Positions 42,616-51,547 of a stretch of 64,000 nucleotides of DNA are shown in pieces; positions within the stretch are counted from its first letter, which is position 1, and every line of letters begins with the position of its first letter. The notes under the pieces were generated by a model that saw only the letters and a program-made list of their open reading frames with translations, was not told the DNA's origin and searched no databases. The stretch is from Lachnospiraceae bacterium (lineage in GTDB: Bacteria > Bacillota > Clostridia > Lachnospirales > Lachnospiraceae). The translations under genes were made by a program, and so were the position numbers. The DNA is taken from NCBI GenBank assembly GCA_017441585.1, contig JAFRWW010000043.1, positions 1 to 64,000 of the forward strand, written 5' to 3'.

Positions 42616-43653
42616 TCAATACAGTTTATCTGATTTTCCACTCACATAATCATCGATTATCTGAGCGCTTACATCCCAGGACTCATACCCGGCGCTGCCC
42701 CGCCGGTCAGGTATATCATAGAGTGAAAGCAGTTCATCCGCCAGATACTCGGTGAATTTACAGCTTCCCTCGTAATTCAAATGGGAATCATCACAGAAAT
42801 CCTTTTCAAAATCAATCCCCATCATATCATAATCATAATTTGTACTGTTAAAATCTATCTCTTTCTCTTCTGCTATCTCCCTTATCCTGTTATATACCAG
42901 TTCATCATCATCGTTGGTAATATACGGAGTCACTATCAAAAAAAGGGTTATGTTTTTTTCCTTGGTATAATCTATGATCTTTGAAAGATATATCTCCGAT
43001 TTCATAGTTATACCGCCACTGTTTTCCTCCTCCAGATCGGGTTCCTCCTGTACATCTACACCCATGTAGGGAGTATAACCTTTAAAATTGGCCAGTCTTT
43101 CCATATGGAAGAGGGCATCCACATCCTCTATGGACAGATCCGAATATCTGCTGTGATAGGTGACAAATGACGGAAAATATCGCTCATAAAGCCCGGGTTC
43201 GGAGCTCGCTGAGAGCATCTCCAGCTTATTCATTGAAAACTTCATGCCGCTCAGATTATCATTCAGCCAGTAATACTGATAGTCATCCTTAAACCTCGCA
43301 GGAGAATAAAGATCCAGTACCACCACCTTTGGATCCTGATATTTGCATATCTCCTTAAGGTAATAATAGGTCTCCCAAAGAGGCTGCTCAGCTGCACTGT
43401 AGTCATAGGCCGCTATTCCGTAATCCCTCCAGAGCATAGCCGTATTTATATCACAATGTATGTGACTCGAACCAAGCATTACCACATCAATGGTATTTCG
43501 GGGCTGGTAATACATGGCTCGTGCCTGTATTATCCCATTGGAAGACTTTATACAAAAAAGCCGGTCCAGAGCATTCACCGACAGGACCAGAGCAAGCACA
43601 AAGACCAGCACCGCCAGATTTTTTTTTATTTTGACCGTAAATAATTTTTCCAT
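42616..43653 (-). CDS. Membrane-anchored SGNH-type hydrolase, partner of MBOAT
   Basis: A 345-residue protein with an N-terminal membrane helix (AVLVFVLALVLSVNALDRLF) and an outer SGNH-like domain: VVMLGSSHIHCDI with the Ser nucleophile, an Asn-rich middle region, and DDSHLNYEG with the Asp-x-x-His pair. This arrangement matches DltD/AlgX/AlgJ-type proteins that complete O-acyl transfer begun by an MBOAT protein. It starts 3 bp after the MBOAT gene, which supports that pairing. Confidence 0.85.
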   Translation of the reverse strand: MEKLFTVKIKKNLAVLVFVLALVLSVNALDRLFCIKSSNGIIQARAMYYQPRNTIDVVMLGSSHIHCDINTAMLWRDYGIAAYDYSAAEQPLWETYYYLKEICKYQDPKVVVLDLYSPARFKDDYQYYWLNDNLSGMKFSMNKLEMLSASSEPGLYERYFPSFVTYHSRYSDLSIEDVDALFHMERLANFKGYTPYMGVDVQEEPDLEEENSGGITMKSEIYLSKIIDYTKEKNITLFLIVTPYITNDDDELVYNRIREIAEEKEIDFNSTNYDYDMMGIDFEKDFCDDSHLNYEGSCKFTEYLADELLSLYDIPDRRGSAGYESWDVSAQIIDDYVSGKSDKLY

Positions 43654-43656
43654 TTA

Positions 43657-45099
43657 TTAAAACCGCATGTATATAAAATCGGAAGGGTCATACCCGGGAC
43701 CGTATACTCCAAAGATGATCAGGATCATTATCATAAAATATATCAGGACCAGACGTTTCACATATGGAAGTGTGCCCATGAGCTGTGGAACACTCTTCTT
43801 CGCCTTATATGACAGAATGTCGGCAGCTATAACAAAGATGATACCGATAATGAAAACCCACAGATCCCAACCGTTCAGTTTAAGCTGCGTAGCCAGTTCC
43901 AAAAAGCCGGTACCTTTGTCAAAATGAGTCAGACAGGCGCCCACATATGCCACTCCCGTAGCTGCATCCTTAACCCCGAAAAATATCCAAGCAAAGGATA
44001 CGGCAAGAAAAGTCATAAGAGTCTTTAACGCATCGGGGATACGCTTATAAAATCCCCTGTTTTTTACCAGATCGTCAAGGATGGTAAAACAGCCGTGGAA
44101 AATACCCCATATGAGAAAGCCTCCGCCGCTGCCGTGCCATATACCGCAGACTATGAAAACTATCAGGGTATTTATATACTTTCTTATCTTGCCCTTTCTG
44201 TTTCCCCCCAGGGGGATGTATATATAATCCCTGAGCCAACTGCTAAGAGTCATGTGCCAGCGCCTCCAGAATTCCCCAAATCCTTTGGAAAGGTAGGGCG
44301 CATTAAAATTCTGTGACAGTTCAAGATCAAAGAATTTCCCCACACCTATAGCCACTGCCGAATACCCTGCAAAATCAAGATATATCTGAAGCGTGTACAA
44401 AAAGGAAGTCAGTATAAGACAGGAACTGCTGTATTTTACAGGTTCATTGAACACAGCCGAAACAACAGGTCCTATCCTGTCTGCCAGCAGTGTCTTCATG
44501 AAAAATCCATACAGTATCCATGACACCGCCTTCGAGAATCTGGAAAGATCCCAGATCTTAAGTTTCTCAAGGGATGCTATCTTTGGTATGAAATCTCCGG
44601 CACGTCCTATGGGGCCACTGATTATCTTTGGGAAAAAAGCCATAAAAAGCGCGAAACTTATGAAATCCTTTTCCGCACTTATCCTGCCTTTATGAATATC
44701 CGTCAGATACCCTATGGCCTGAAACATATAATACGAAAAACCTATGGACATAAAAAGCCATTCAAGAGCATAATTCGCCGACGGGGCAGATTTCTGCCTT
44801 ATCATCGCAGGGAATACTTTGAACACACTCATGGAGGCTACACTCAGGACCACAAAGACCGTTAATACCATACCTGACAAACGAGTACCGGATTTTTTGC
44901 GAAAGTATTCCATCAAAAGACCGGTCAGGTAAGTCAGGATCGTACAAAAGGCCAATGTGATCGGTGCGACTTCGTTAAACTTACAGCAGAAAAGCATACT
45001 GCCCGCAAGCAGTATGACTTTTCTGATCCGGGGATGAACAAAATACACCAACAAAAGGATCGATATAAGGAATAATAATTCAAAAAAGGAAAAACTCAT
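43657..45099 (-). CDS. MBOAT-family O-acyltransferase (AlgI/DltB-like)
   Basis: A 480-residue protein with about 11-12 membrane helices. MBOAT features: FSYYMFQAIGYLTDIHKG, FFPKIISGPIGRAGDF, YLDFAGYSAVAIGVG, FGEFWRRWHMTLSSWLRDYIYIPLGG and the catalytic His in VCGIWHGSG. The family moves acyl groups across the membrane to extracellular polymers. It is paired with the SGNH protein downstream and lies after the CotH-like gene, so the target is probably a cell-surface polysaccharide; this is an inference. Confidence 0.94.
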   Translation of the reverse strand: MSFSFFELLFLISILLLVYFVHPRIRKVILLAGSMLFCCKFNEVAPITLAFCTILTYLTGLLMEYFRKKSGTRLSGMVLTVFVVLSVASMSVFKVFPAMIRQKSAPSANYALEWLFMSIGFSYYMFQAIGYLTDIHKGRISAEKDFISFALFMAFFPKIISGPIGRAGDFIPKIASLEKLKIWDLSRFSKAVSWILYGFFMKTLLADRIGPVVSAVFNEPVKYSSSCLILTSFLYTLQIYLDFAGYSAVAIGVGKFFDLELSQNFNAPYLSKGFGEFWRRWHMTLSSWLRDYIYIPLGGNRKGKIRKYINTLIVFIVCGIWHGSGGGFLIWGIFHGCFTILDDLVKNRGFYKRIPDALKTLMTFLAVSFAWIFFGVKDAATGVAYVGACLTHFDKGTGFLELATQLKLNGWDLWVFIIGIIFVIAADILSYKAKKSVPQLMGTLPYVKRLVLIYFMIMILIIFGVYGPGYDPSDFIYMRF

Positions 45100-45105
45100 A
45101 AATTA

Positions 45106-45186
45106 TCAATTAATCTTTGCCGTCATGGTTCCGGTGAAGTTCCCCTTACCCTTGAGCGTAAAGGTTTGGTCAGCATTGACCGTCAC
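45106..45186 (-). pseudogene. Relic of a secreted-protein C-terminal module
   Basis: An in-frame stretch of 26 codons on the minus strand reads VTVNADQTFTLKGKGN then FTGTMTAKIN and stops. It is preceded by an in-frame TGA and has no start or promoter. It matches the end of the GH5 protein (SVTVMGKGNYTGIKKI). It lies between the CotH-like and MBOAT genes, so it probably remains from a larger decayed gene or an insertion. Confidence 0.5.
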
Positions 45187-45242
45187 ATATCACAATTTTT
45201 TAACTGCGAAAAAAAACATTATAAATATAATTTACGATAAGA

Positions 45243-47570
45243 TCACTCGTTGAAATATTCATCCAGACAGTCCAGCCGAATCTTCATACCATCTGCCATC
45301 TCGTCGCATTTTTTAAGATAATCCGTGCCATAGAAGCAGTCATCATTTATCTTATAGGAATCGGTATACAGCGTCTTATACCACTCAAAGCTGCCGGCGC
45401 CTTCGCTGTTATCGATCATCTCATCGCTTATGCTGCGACGCAGGGGAAATGAAAATTTTTCCTTCCACTCTTTTGAAAGCATGCTCCTGAAATCTTCATG
45501 CTGATATGGCCAGGTCCAGAAATTGCCGTTGACCCTTCCGTTTACGGAACAGTCCGCGCCCTTTTCCACCCTGCGCATGAGGAAATGAGTATTGAGCCGA
45601 CTTGAATCCGTAAACATATGCTCCGCATCCCAGTACCAGGAAGCATGTATCTTTCCGTCACCCACTTCGTCGGAGTCCTTGTAATAATACACGCTGTTCA
45701 CATTTGACAGATCCGCCGACAGTTCATAGAGTATCCACTGATCCGTAAAGGATTCCATATCAATATAATCCGCGTAATAGACGCCCTTTTCATTATATCC
45801 GTCGGGACTGGCCACGGCGTCCTCATAGTCCTGAAACAGGGTGCTGATATAGTCAAGCTGGCCACGGCTAAGATATGGATCGCCCTTTGATGAAATGACC
45901 ACATTCCGGCCGGTTTTAAAGCGGCTGTCCCTATCCAGATAGTCCTGCATCGTCACTTCCATGAGATAGCCGCCTGTTATGTCATCGCACTCATGTGGCA
46001 GGGCGTAACATACCTTCTCTCCCATCCGACCGTCACCGCCTTCACGCACAATAGGATAGTTATATAATTCATAACCGTTGAGACGACGGCTCATCTGTGG
46101 CAGGTTTTTAAGGTCAAAGGAAGACTTTGATATCTCCATCTTTTCCGTCAGAAAATACATACCTTCATATTTTCCGTTGACAAAAAGATTCACCGGCCTA
46201 TAATCATGTGCATAGTCAAGGCCCAGCCCCCGGAAGAGATCACGGGTATATATATATGTCAAAAAGCAGTTGTCACGATAACATGAGATCAGATTGAAGC
46301 CCTTGGCCGCATCCATGCCGGCCACAGACACTTCCTTTTTCATCTCAAAAGCATAACCTTTTTTTCTTGCCATATATGAATCGTTTCCTCTGCCGTTAAA
46401 GGTGATCCCACGCTCATATATTTCAGTTTTTCCATCCGTATCTATACCGGTCAAAGCGCCATCCTTGTACAGCAGTTTGGAGGTATCAAGGGATGAGAGT
46501 TCCTGATTATCGTAAAACTCCACCATGAGAGTGTAAACATCATCGTAAGGTCTTATATCCAGATCATAGCTTTCACCCTCAAAAATAAAAACCGGATCAT
46601 CGCCCCTCATCCGTGTCTGTCCTGTTTTTCCGTCCGTAAAATGAAGTTTGACCGGATACTCATCCATGGTAAAGCTTTGAGGCAGGGGCAGTATCCAACG
46701 CCTTAAAGGCAGGGAAAAAAATGCCCCGAAATCAACCGTCCTTCCGGACAGTTTTACACCGACAGACACTTTGTCAATCTCCTCATTCTTAATATCCGAA
46801 AGATACATCTTTCCGTTTTCCGTCTTCCAGCCATTATAGGCATACTCCGGATTTAAAAAACGGATATTCCGGTTAAGCTCATCCGCAAGGCTTTCGGATC
46901 CTTTGTTCTTATCGCTGAGTTCATAGATATAACGGACTCTTTCATCATCATACGTGTATCCCACAGCAGGCAGATCACAGCAACAGATACAATTATCCAC
47001 ATATCCGCTGTTAAGGGCACAGATCCCGGCAGCACATTCCCCCGAAATGACTGCTCCCTGCACGATGCAGTTGGATATATTTCCCTTTTCCATCACTTTC
47101 GCCGCTATTCCACCGGCACGCCGACCTGAAAACTCACAGTTATTCACCTTTAAATTGTGGACACTTCCCATGAGCACGGGAAAAAGTCCCGCATAATCTC
47201 CACTGTCCCTAAGACCTGATATGCTGTGTCCGTCTCCGTCAAAGACTCCGGAAAAATAAATCTCCAGCTCATCATTTCCGATAACGCTGTCACAGTCACT
47301 TTCATCCAGCACTATATCCTCAGCCAGTTTCACATAACAGTTATGATAGGGGCTTTCATATATATCAAACTGTGAAGTAAAGAAAAGATAATCCTCAAGA
47401 TTTTCAATGAGATAAGGATCACTCTTGATCCCCTTACCCCTAAGGTTTCCGTCAGATCTTTCCCTATCATACCTCAGCATAAAAAAAATAGTAACGACGG
47501 CCACAGCGAAAAAGGCCGTCATTACTATAATATTAAAAATTGTTTCCGCTTTTTTATAAATAAACTTCAT
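45243..47570 (-). CDS. CotH-like protein with beta-helix-type N-terminal region
   Basis: A 775-residue protein with one N-terminal membrane helix (about 9-31), so it faces outward. Residues about 85-215 carry GLUG-like repeats (YFSGVFDGDGHSISGL, SGRRAGGIAAKVME). The C-terminal half (about 390-760) is a CotH-like kinase domain: KKGYAFEMKKEV, VNGKYEGMYFLTEKMEI, GGYLMEVTMQDYLDRDSRFKT, and YWDAEHMF at the Mg site where family members often have WDxD. CotH proteins phosphorylate spore-coat or surface proteins. With the downstream MBOAT and SGNH genes it could act on a cell-surface structure. Confidence 0.8.
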   Translation of the reverse strand: MKFIYKKAETIFNIIVMTAFFAVAVVTIFFMLRYDRERSDGNLRGKGIKSDPYLIENLEDYLFFTSQFDIYESPYHNCYVKLAEDIVLDESDCDSVIGNDELEIYFSGVFDGDGHSISGLRDSGDYAGLFPVLMGSVHNLKVNNCEFSGRRAGGIAAKVMEKGNISNCIVQGAVISGECAAGICALNSGYVDNCICCCDLPAVGYTYDDERVRYIYELSDKNKGSESLADELNRNIRFLNPEYAYNGWKTENGKMYLSDIKNEEIDKVSVGVKLSGRTVDFGAFFSLPLRRWILPLPQSFTMDEYPVKLHFTDGKTGQTRMRGDDPVFIFEGESYDLDIRPYDDVYTLMVEFYDNQELSSLDTSKLLYKDGALTGIDTDGKTEIYERGITFNGRGNDSYMARKKGYAFEMKKEVSVAGMDAAKGFNLISCYRDNCFLTYIYTRDLFRGLGLDYAHDYRPVNLFVNGKYEGMYFLTEKMEISKSSFDLKNLPQMSRRLNGYELYNYPIVREGGDGRMGEKVCYALPHECDDITGGYLMEVTMQDYLDRDSRFKTGRNVVISSKGDPYLSRGQLDYISTLFQDYEDAVASPDGYNEKGVYYADYIDMESFTDQWILYELSADLSNVNSVYYYKDSDEVGDGKIHASWYWDAEHMFTDSSRLNTHFLMRRVEKGADCSVNGRVNGNFWTWPYQHEDFRSMLSKEWKEKFSFPLRRSISDEMIDNSEGAGSFEWYKTLYTDSYKINDDCFYGTDYLKKCDEMADGMKIRLDCLDEYFNE

Positions 47571-47621
47571 GGATCAATTATCAAATCTTCCCATTTATCA
47601 TCCTGAGCAAAGCCTGTTTTA

Positions 47622-48599
47622 TTAAAACTTCAAACCTGCAAGAAGGGAGCCAAGGCTGGTTCCCAGTTCTTCTGACTGAGGCAGTTCCACCTCTTCCTCG
47701 GTGATCTCACTGGCTGACACATCCTCCAGTGCCTTCTTTGAAAGGGATATCTTTCCATCATTAATACCGATGACCTTAACCTTTACGGTCTCGCCTTCTT
47801 TGAGCACCACGCCGGGATGCTTGATGCGGACGTTGGAAATCTGGGATATATGAAGCAATCCGGTAAGACCGTTGGACAGCCTCACGAAAGCGCCATATTT
47901 CTGAAGGCTCTCAACCACGCCCTCAGTCACCAGACCTACTTCCACATTTGAGGCCATACGCTTTTCCTTTTCGCGGCGTTCCTCCATCAATATCTCTTTA
48001 GCGGACATCACCAGTTTCTTATCGCCCTTATCCACATTGATGACTCTGACCTCGATGACCTGGTTAAGGAACTTTTCAAGGTCTTCATCCTCCACAAAAT
48101 CAAGAGCCAGCTTGGAAGCGGGGATGAAGCCTCTGATGCCCTCAAGGTAAGCCACCACGCCCTTATTTACGACCTCGGCCACCTTAACCTTCACATTCTT
48201 CTGGTTATCCATATAGCCCTTGAGCCTCTCCCATGCAAGGACTGAATTCGCTTCCTTTTTGGATAAAAGAATGCGGCCGTGTCCGTCATCACGCTTGATG
48301 ACTGTCGCCTCGATCTCATCACCGACCTTGACCTCATCCATGGCGGTCACCGTGGGGTCATCGGAATAATCATCTGCCTTTATCACGCCCTCGGCATAAT
48401 ACTGCAGGTCGATGACTATCTCTTCCTCATTTACATCAAGGACCGTACCCTTGAGGATGTCGCCCTCATATATCTTTCTCATTGACTTGTTTATGGCGTC
48501 CTCATAGTCGGCCATGGTTTCTGTCTTTTTATTTACTGCTGCAATTGTCGCTGCATCAGGTTCTGTTTTTACTTCTGTCTTTACTTCCGTTTCGCTCAT
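47622..48599 (-). CDS. Three-domain S1 RNA-binding protein (S1 paralogue)
   Basis: A 325-residue protein with three S1 domains (about 42-112, 130-200, 215-290). The first is diverged; the second has KVAEVVNKGVVAYLEGIRGFIPASKL and the third GLVTEGVVESLQKYGAFVRLSNGLTGLLHISQIS. The N-terminus is Glu/Lys/Thr-rich and the tail acidic. It is a second S1-type gene in the window besides rpsA and follows alaS by 34 bp. It may bind mRNA or act in translation regulation; the exact role is not known. Confidence 0.88.
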   Translation of the reverse strand: MSETEVKTEVKTEPDAATIAAVNKKTETMADYEDAINKSMRKIYEGDILKGTVLDVNEEEIVIDLQYYAEGVIKADDYSDDPTVTAMDEVKVGDEIEATVIKRDDGHGRILLSKKEANSVLAWERLKGYMDNQKNVKVKVAEVVNKGVVAYLEGIRGFIPASKLALDFVEDEDLEKFLNQVIEVRVINVDKGDKKLVMSAKEILMEERREKEKRMASNVEVGLVTEGVVESLQKYGAFVRLSNGLTGLLHISQISNVRIKHPGVVLKEGETVKVKVIGINDGKISLSKKALEDVSASEITEEEVELPQSEELGTSLGSLLAGLKF

Positions 48600-48633
48600 T
48601 TTTACTCCTTGTGTAAATCATATTATAAATCTG

Positions 48634-51285
48634 TCACTTCATCATTTCCTCAAGATATGCCTCGGCCTTGCCGATCATCTCAGGGATGCCCGCAGGATTC
48701 TTACCGCCGGCCTGGGCCATGTTGGGACGGCCGCCGCCGCCACCGCCGATAAGTGCTGCCAGCTGTTTAATCAGGTTACCGGCGTGAGCCTTTCTCTTCT
48801 GAGCCTCATCCGTAGCCATTACCACCAGGTTTGCCTTACCGTCCATATCGGAAGCAAGTACCACCACGCCCTCGCCGATCTTTGTCTTGATATTGTCTGC
48901 CAGATCACGCAGGGAATTCATGTCAGCGCCGGGCACGGAAGCTGCCACCATCTTTACGCCCATAACTTCCTTTACGTTATCCATGATATTGCCCAGCGAA
49001 TCCCTGGCAGCGGCAGCTTTTAATTCTTTAACTTCCACAGTCAGATCCTTTACCAGTCCCAGCATGGACTTGATCTCATCAGCCAGATGATCGGGAGTGG
49101 TCTTCATAGCGTGGCAGATCATATTCATCTTCTCTTCGATATTTTCATAATAAGCCCTTACATTGTCTCCCGTGATGGCTGTGATCCTTCGAACGCCGGA
49201 AGCCACGGAATTTTCGGATATGATCTTAAACATTCCGATATCGCCGGTATGGGATACGTGGGTACCACCACAAAGTTCCTTTGAAAAATCACCCATGGAT
49301 ACGACTCTTACGTCATCCGCATATTTTTCTCCAAAGAGAGCCATGGCGCCTGACTTCTTAGCCTCTTCTATGGACATCACCTGAGTATCCACGCAAAGGT
49401 CCTCGGCGATCTCCTTATTTACCAGTTCTTCCACCTTCTTAAGTTCTTCAGCAGTCATGGCCTGGAAATGTGAGAAGTCAAATCTGGTACGTTCGCCGTC
49501 CTGATATGAACCGCTCTGCTCCACATGGGTTCCCAGCACCTCGCGAAGAGCCTTCTGAAGAAGATGTGTAGCCGAATGGTTGCGGCAGATATTATGACGT
49601 CTTGTCTCATCCACACTGAGGATAGCCTTATCACCGGTCTTTATCACGCCGGCCTTGACCACGCCGTAATGACCGATCCTGTTACCGGTAAGCTTCTCCG
49701 TAGCGGTAACCTCGAATTCACCCTCGGCAGTCTTGATGATACCGGTATCGCCTTCCTGACCGCCCATAGTAGCATAAAAAGGAGTAACGGGAGTAACTAT
49801 ACAGCCGTTCTGCCCCTCACTTAACACCTCGGTGATACTGGTGCCGTCCTCCTCTATGACTGCCATGGCAGATATGCTCTGCTCCATGGTCAGCTTGTCA
49901 TAGCCGTCAAAGACGCTGGTCACATTTGCATCATAATCATCCCAGACTGTGGCGTCGGCACCCATATAATTGGTGGTCTTTCTGGCTGCCCTTGCCTTTT
50001 CCTTCTGCTCCTGCATGCATTTCTTAAAGCCTTCTTCATCCACCTTAAGGCCCTTTTCTTCCAGTATCTCCTTTGTCAGATCGATGGGGAAACCGAAGGT
50101 ATCATAAAGCCTGAAGGCATCCTCACCGCTAAGAACCTCACTGTTTTCGCTCTTAAGCTTCTCTTCATACTCAGCCAGAATGGAAAGACCGGAATCGATG
50201 GTCTTATTGAACTGCTCCTCTTCCTTGGTAAGATTATTGATGATGAAGTCATGCTTTTCCATGAGCTCGGGATATCCGTCCTTTGAGCCCTCGATGACCG
50301 TCTCAGCCAGCTTTGCCAGGAAAAGCCCATCAATATTCAGTTTTCTTCCCTGACGCGCAGCCCTTCTAATGATACGGCGCAGCACATAGCCTCTGCCCTC
50401 GTTCGAAGGCATGATGCCGTCAGAGATCATGAAAGTGGCAGAACGCATGTGATCAGTGATTATACGGATGGAAACGTCCGTGTCATAGTCTTTTTTGTAC
50501 TCCACTCCTGCCAGCTGGCACACATGGGAACGCAGGGCGTAGATGGTATCCACGTCAAAAATGGAATCCACATCCTGAACCACGGAAGCCAGTCTCTCAA
50601 GACCCATTCCGGTATCAATATTCTTCTGTGCCAGCTCGGAATAATTACCCTGTCCGTCATTGTCAAACTGGGTAAATACATTGTTCCAGATCTCCATATA
50701 TCTGTCACAGTCACAGCCCACGGTACAATCGGGCTTGCCGCAGCCGTACGTCTCTCCACGGTCATAATAAACCTCTGAACAGGGACCGCAGGGGCCTGAG
50801 CCGTGCTCCCAGAAATTATCCTCCTTGCCGAAACGGAATATCCTCTCGGCAGGAATGCCTATCTTCTTATTCCAGATCTCAAAGGCCTCATCATCCTCAA
50901 GATAAATGGAAGGATAGAGCCTGTCGGGATCAAGACCTACTCTCTCAGTCAGAAACTCCCAGCACCAGGAAATAGCCTCTTCCTTGAAATAGTCACCGAA
51001 GGAAAAGTTACCCAGCATCTCAAAAAAAGTACCATGGCGGGCAGTTTTACCCACATTCTCCAGATCGCCTGTTCTGATACACTTCTGGCAGGTGGTCACC
51101 CTGCGCCTGGGGGGCACTTCCTGACCCGTAAAATAGGGCTTGAGGGGCGCCATTCCCGAATTTATCAGAAGAAGGGAATTGTCATTATGGGGGATCAGGG
51201 AAAAGGACTTCATCTTCAGATGACCTTTCTCCTCAAAAAAGTCAAGAAACATTTTTCTCAGTTCATTTACGCCGTACTTTTCCAT
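48634..51285 (-). CDS. alaS: Alanyl-tRNA synthetase
   Basis: AlaS charges tRNA-Ala and edits mischarged Ser/Gly. The 883-residue protein has the class II core (LLINSGMAPLKPYFTGQEVPP, ARHGTFFEMLGNFSFGDYFK), the editing domain with HSATHLLQKAL and the zinc motif ELCGGTHV, and a C-terminal DHHA1-type domain with a Gly run GGGGGGRPN. Length is normal. No T-box leader was found upstream, where A/T-rich 14-bp repeats lie instead. It is followed by the S1-domain gene. Confidence 0.97.
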   Translation of the reverse strand: MEKYGVNELRKMFLDFFEEKGHLKMKSFSLIPHNDNSLLLINSGMAPLKPYFTGQEVPPRRRVTTCQKCIRTGDLENVGKTARHGTFFEMLGNFSFGDYFKEEAISWCWEFLTERVGLDPDRLYPSIYLEDDEAFEIWNKKIGIPAERIFRFGKEDNFWEHGSGPCGPCSEVYYDRGETYGCGKPDCTVGCDCDRYMEIWNNVFTQFDNDGQGNYSELAQKNIDTGMGLERLASVVQDVDSIFDVDTIYALRSHVCQLAGVEYKKDYDTDVSIRIITDHMRSATFMISDGIMPSNEGRGYVLRRIIRRAARQGRKLNIDGLFLAKLAETVIEGSKDGYPELMEKHDFIINNLTKEEEQFNKTIDSGLSILAEYEEKLKSENSEVLSGEDAFRLYDTFGFPIDLTKEILEEKGLKVDEEGFKKCMQEQKEKARAARKTTNYMGADATVWDDYDANVTSVFDGYDKLTMEQSISAMAVIEEDGTSITEVLSEGQNGCIVTPVTPFYATMGGQEGDTGIIKTAEGEFEVTATEKLTGNRIGHYGVVKAGVIKTGDKAILSVDETRRHNICRNHSATHLLQKALREVLGTHVEQSGSYQDGERTRFDFSHFQAMTAEELKKVEELVNKEIAEDLCVDTQVMSIEEAKKSGAMALFGEKYADDVRVVSMGDFSKELCGGTHVSHTGDIGMFKIISENSVASGVRRITAITGDNVRAYYENIEEKMNMICHAMKTTPDHLADEIKSMLGLVKDLTVEVKELKAAAARDSLGNIMDNVKEVMGVKMVAASVPGADMNSLRDLADNIKTKIGEGVVVLASDMDGKANLVVMATDEAQKRKAHAGNLIKQLAALIGGGGGGRPNMAQAGGKNPAGIPEMIGKAEAYLEEMMK

Positions 51286-51314
51286 GGAATATTTTTTCTC
51301 CTTTTTTTATTTAT

Positions 51315-51375
51315 TGATCATTTATTAACCGAACATCTATTATTCGACATCTATTAATCGAAGATCTATTAATCA
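51315..51375. repeat. Short tandem A/T-rich repeats upstream of alaS
   Basis: Four loosely conserved 14-16-bp units of the pattern ATCTATTAATCGA, at about 51315, 51332, 51347 and 51361. They lie in the alaS leader and could be a small regulatory region or slipped DNA. Confidence 0.5.
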
Positions 51376-51419
51376 TTTATTACAATGAGCTTACTCACTT
51401 TGATAATCTTTACCCTCTA

Positions 51420-51443
51420 TCATCCTGAGCGCAGCGAAGGATC
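51420..51443. repeat. Mosaic stem-loop element, minimal form (ATCCT/AGGAT type)
   Basis: TCATCCTGAGCGC to GCGAAGGATC, with complementary ATCCT/AGGAT and GAGCGC region. It lies in the gap between alaS and the antiporter gene. Confidence 0.75.
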
Positions 51444-51547
51444 TTTATAATAAATCATAATAGTCCTTCCATTCAGGATTGAATGCTTCTACCAGACTAT
51501 TTTTCTTATCTCTTTTAAACCCTTTTGAATGACACAAAAACACATCA

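Noticed and set aside
45106-45186. Small intact gene between the CotH-like and MBOAT genes
   Set aside because: An in-frame stop lies directly upstream and there is no ribosome binding site; better explained as a relic of a larger module.
51286-51547. T-box leader upstream of alaS (also considered upstream of glyQS)
   Set aside because: No T-box consensus (TGGNACCGCG) and no specifier-stem arrangement; the region is A/T-rich repeats and one mosaic element.
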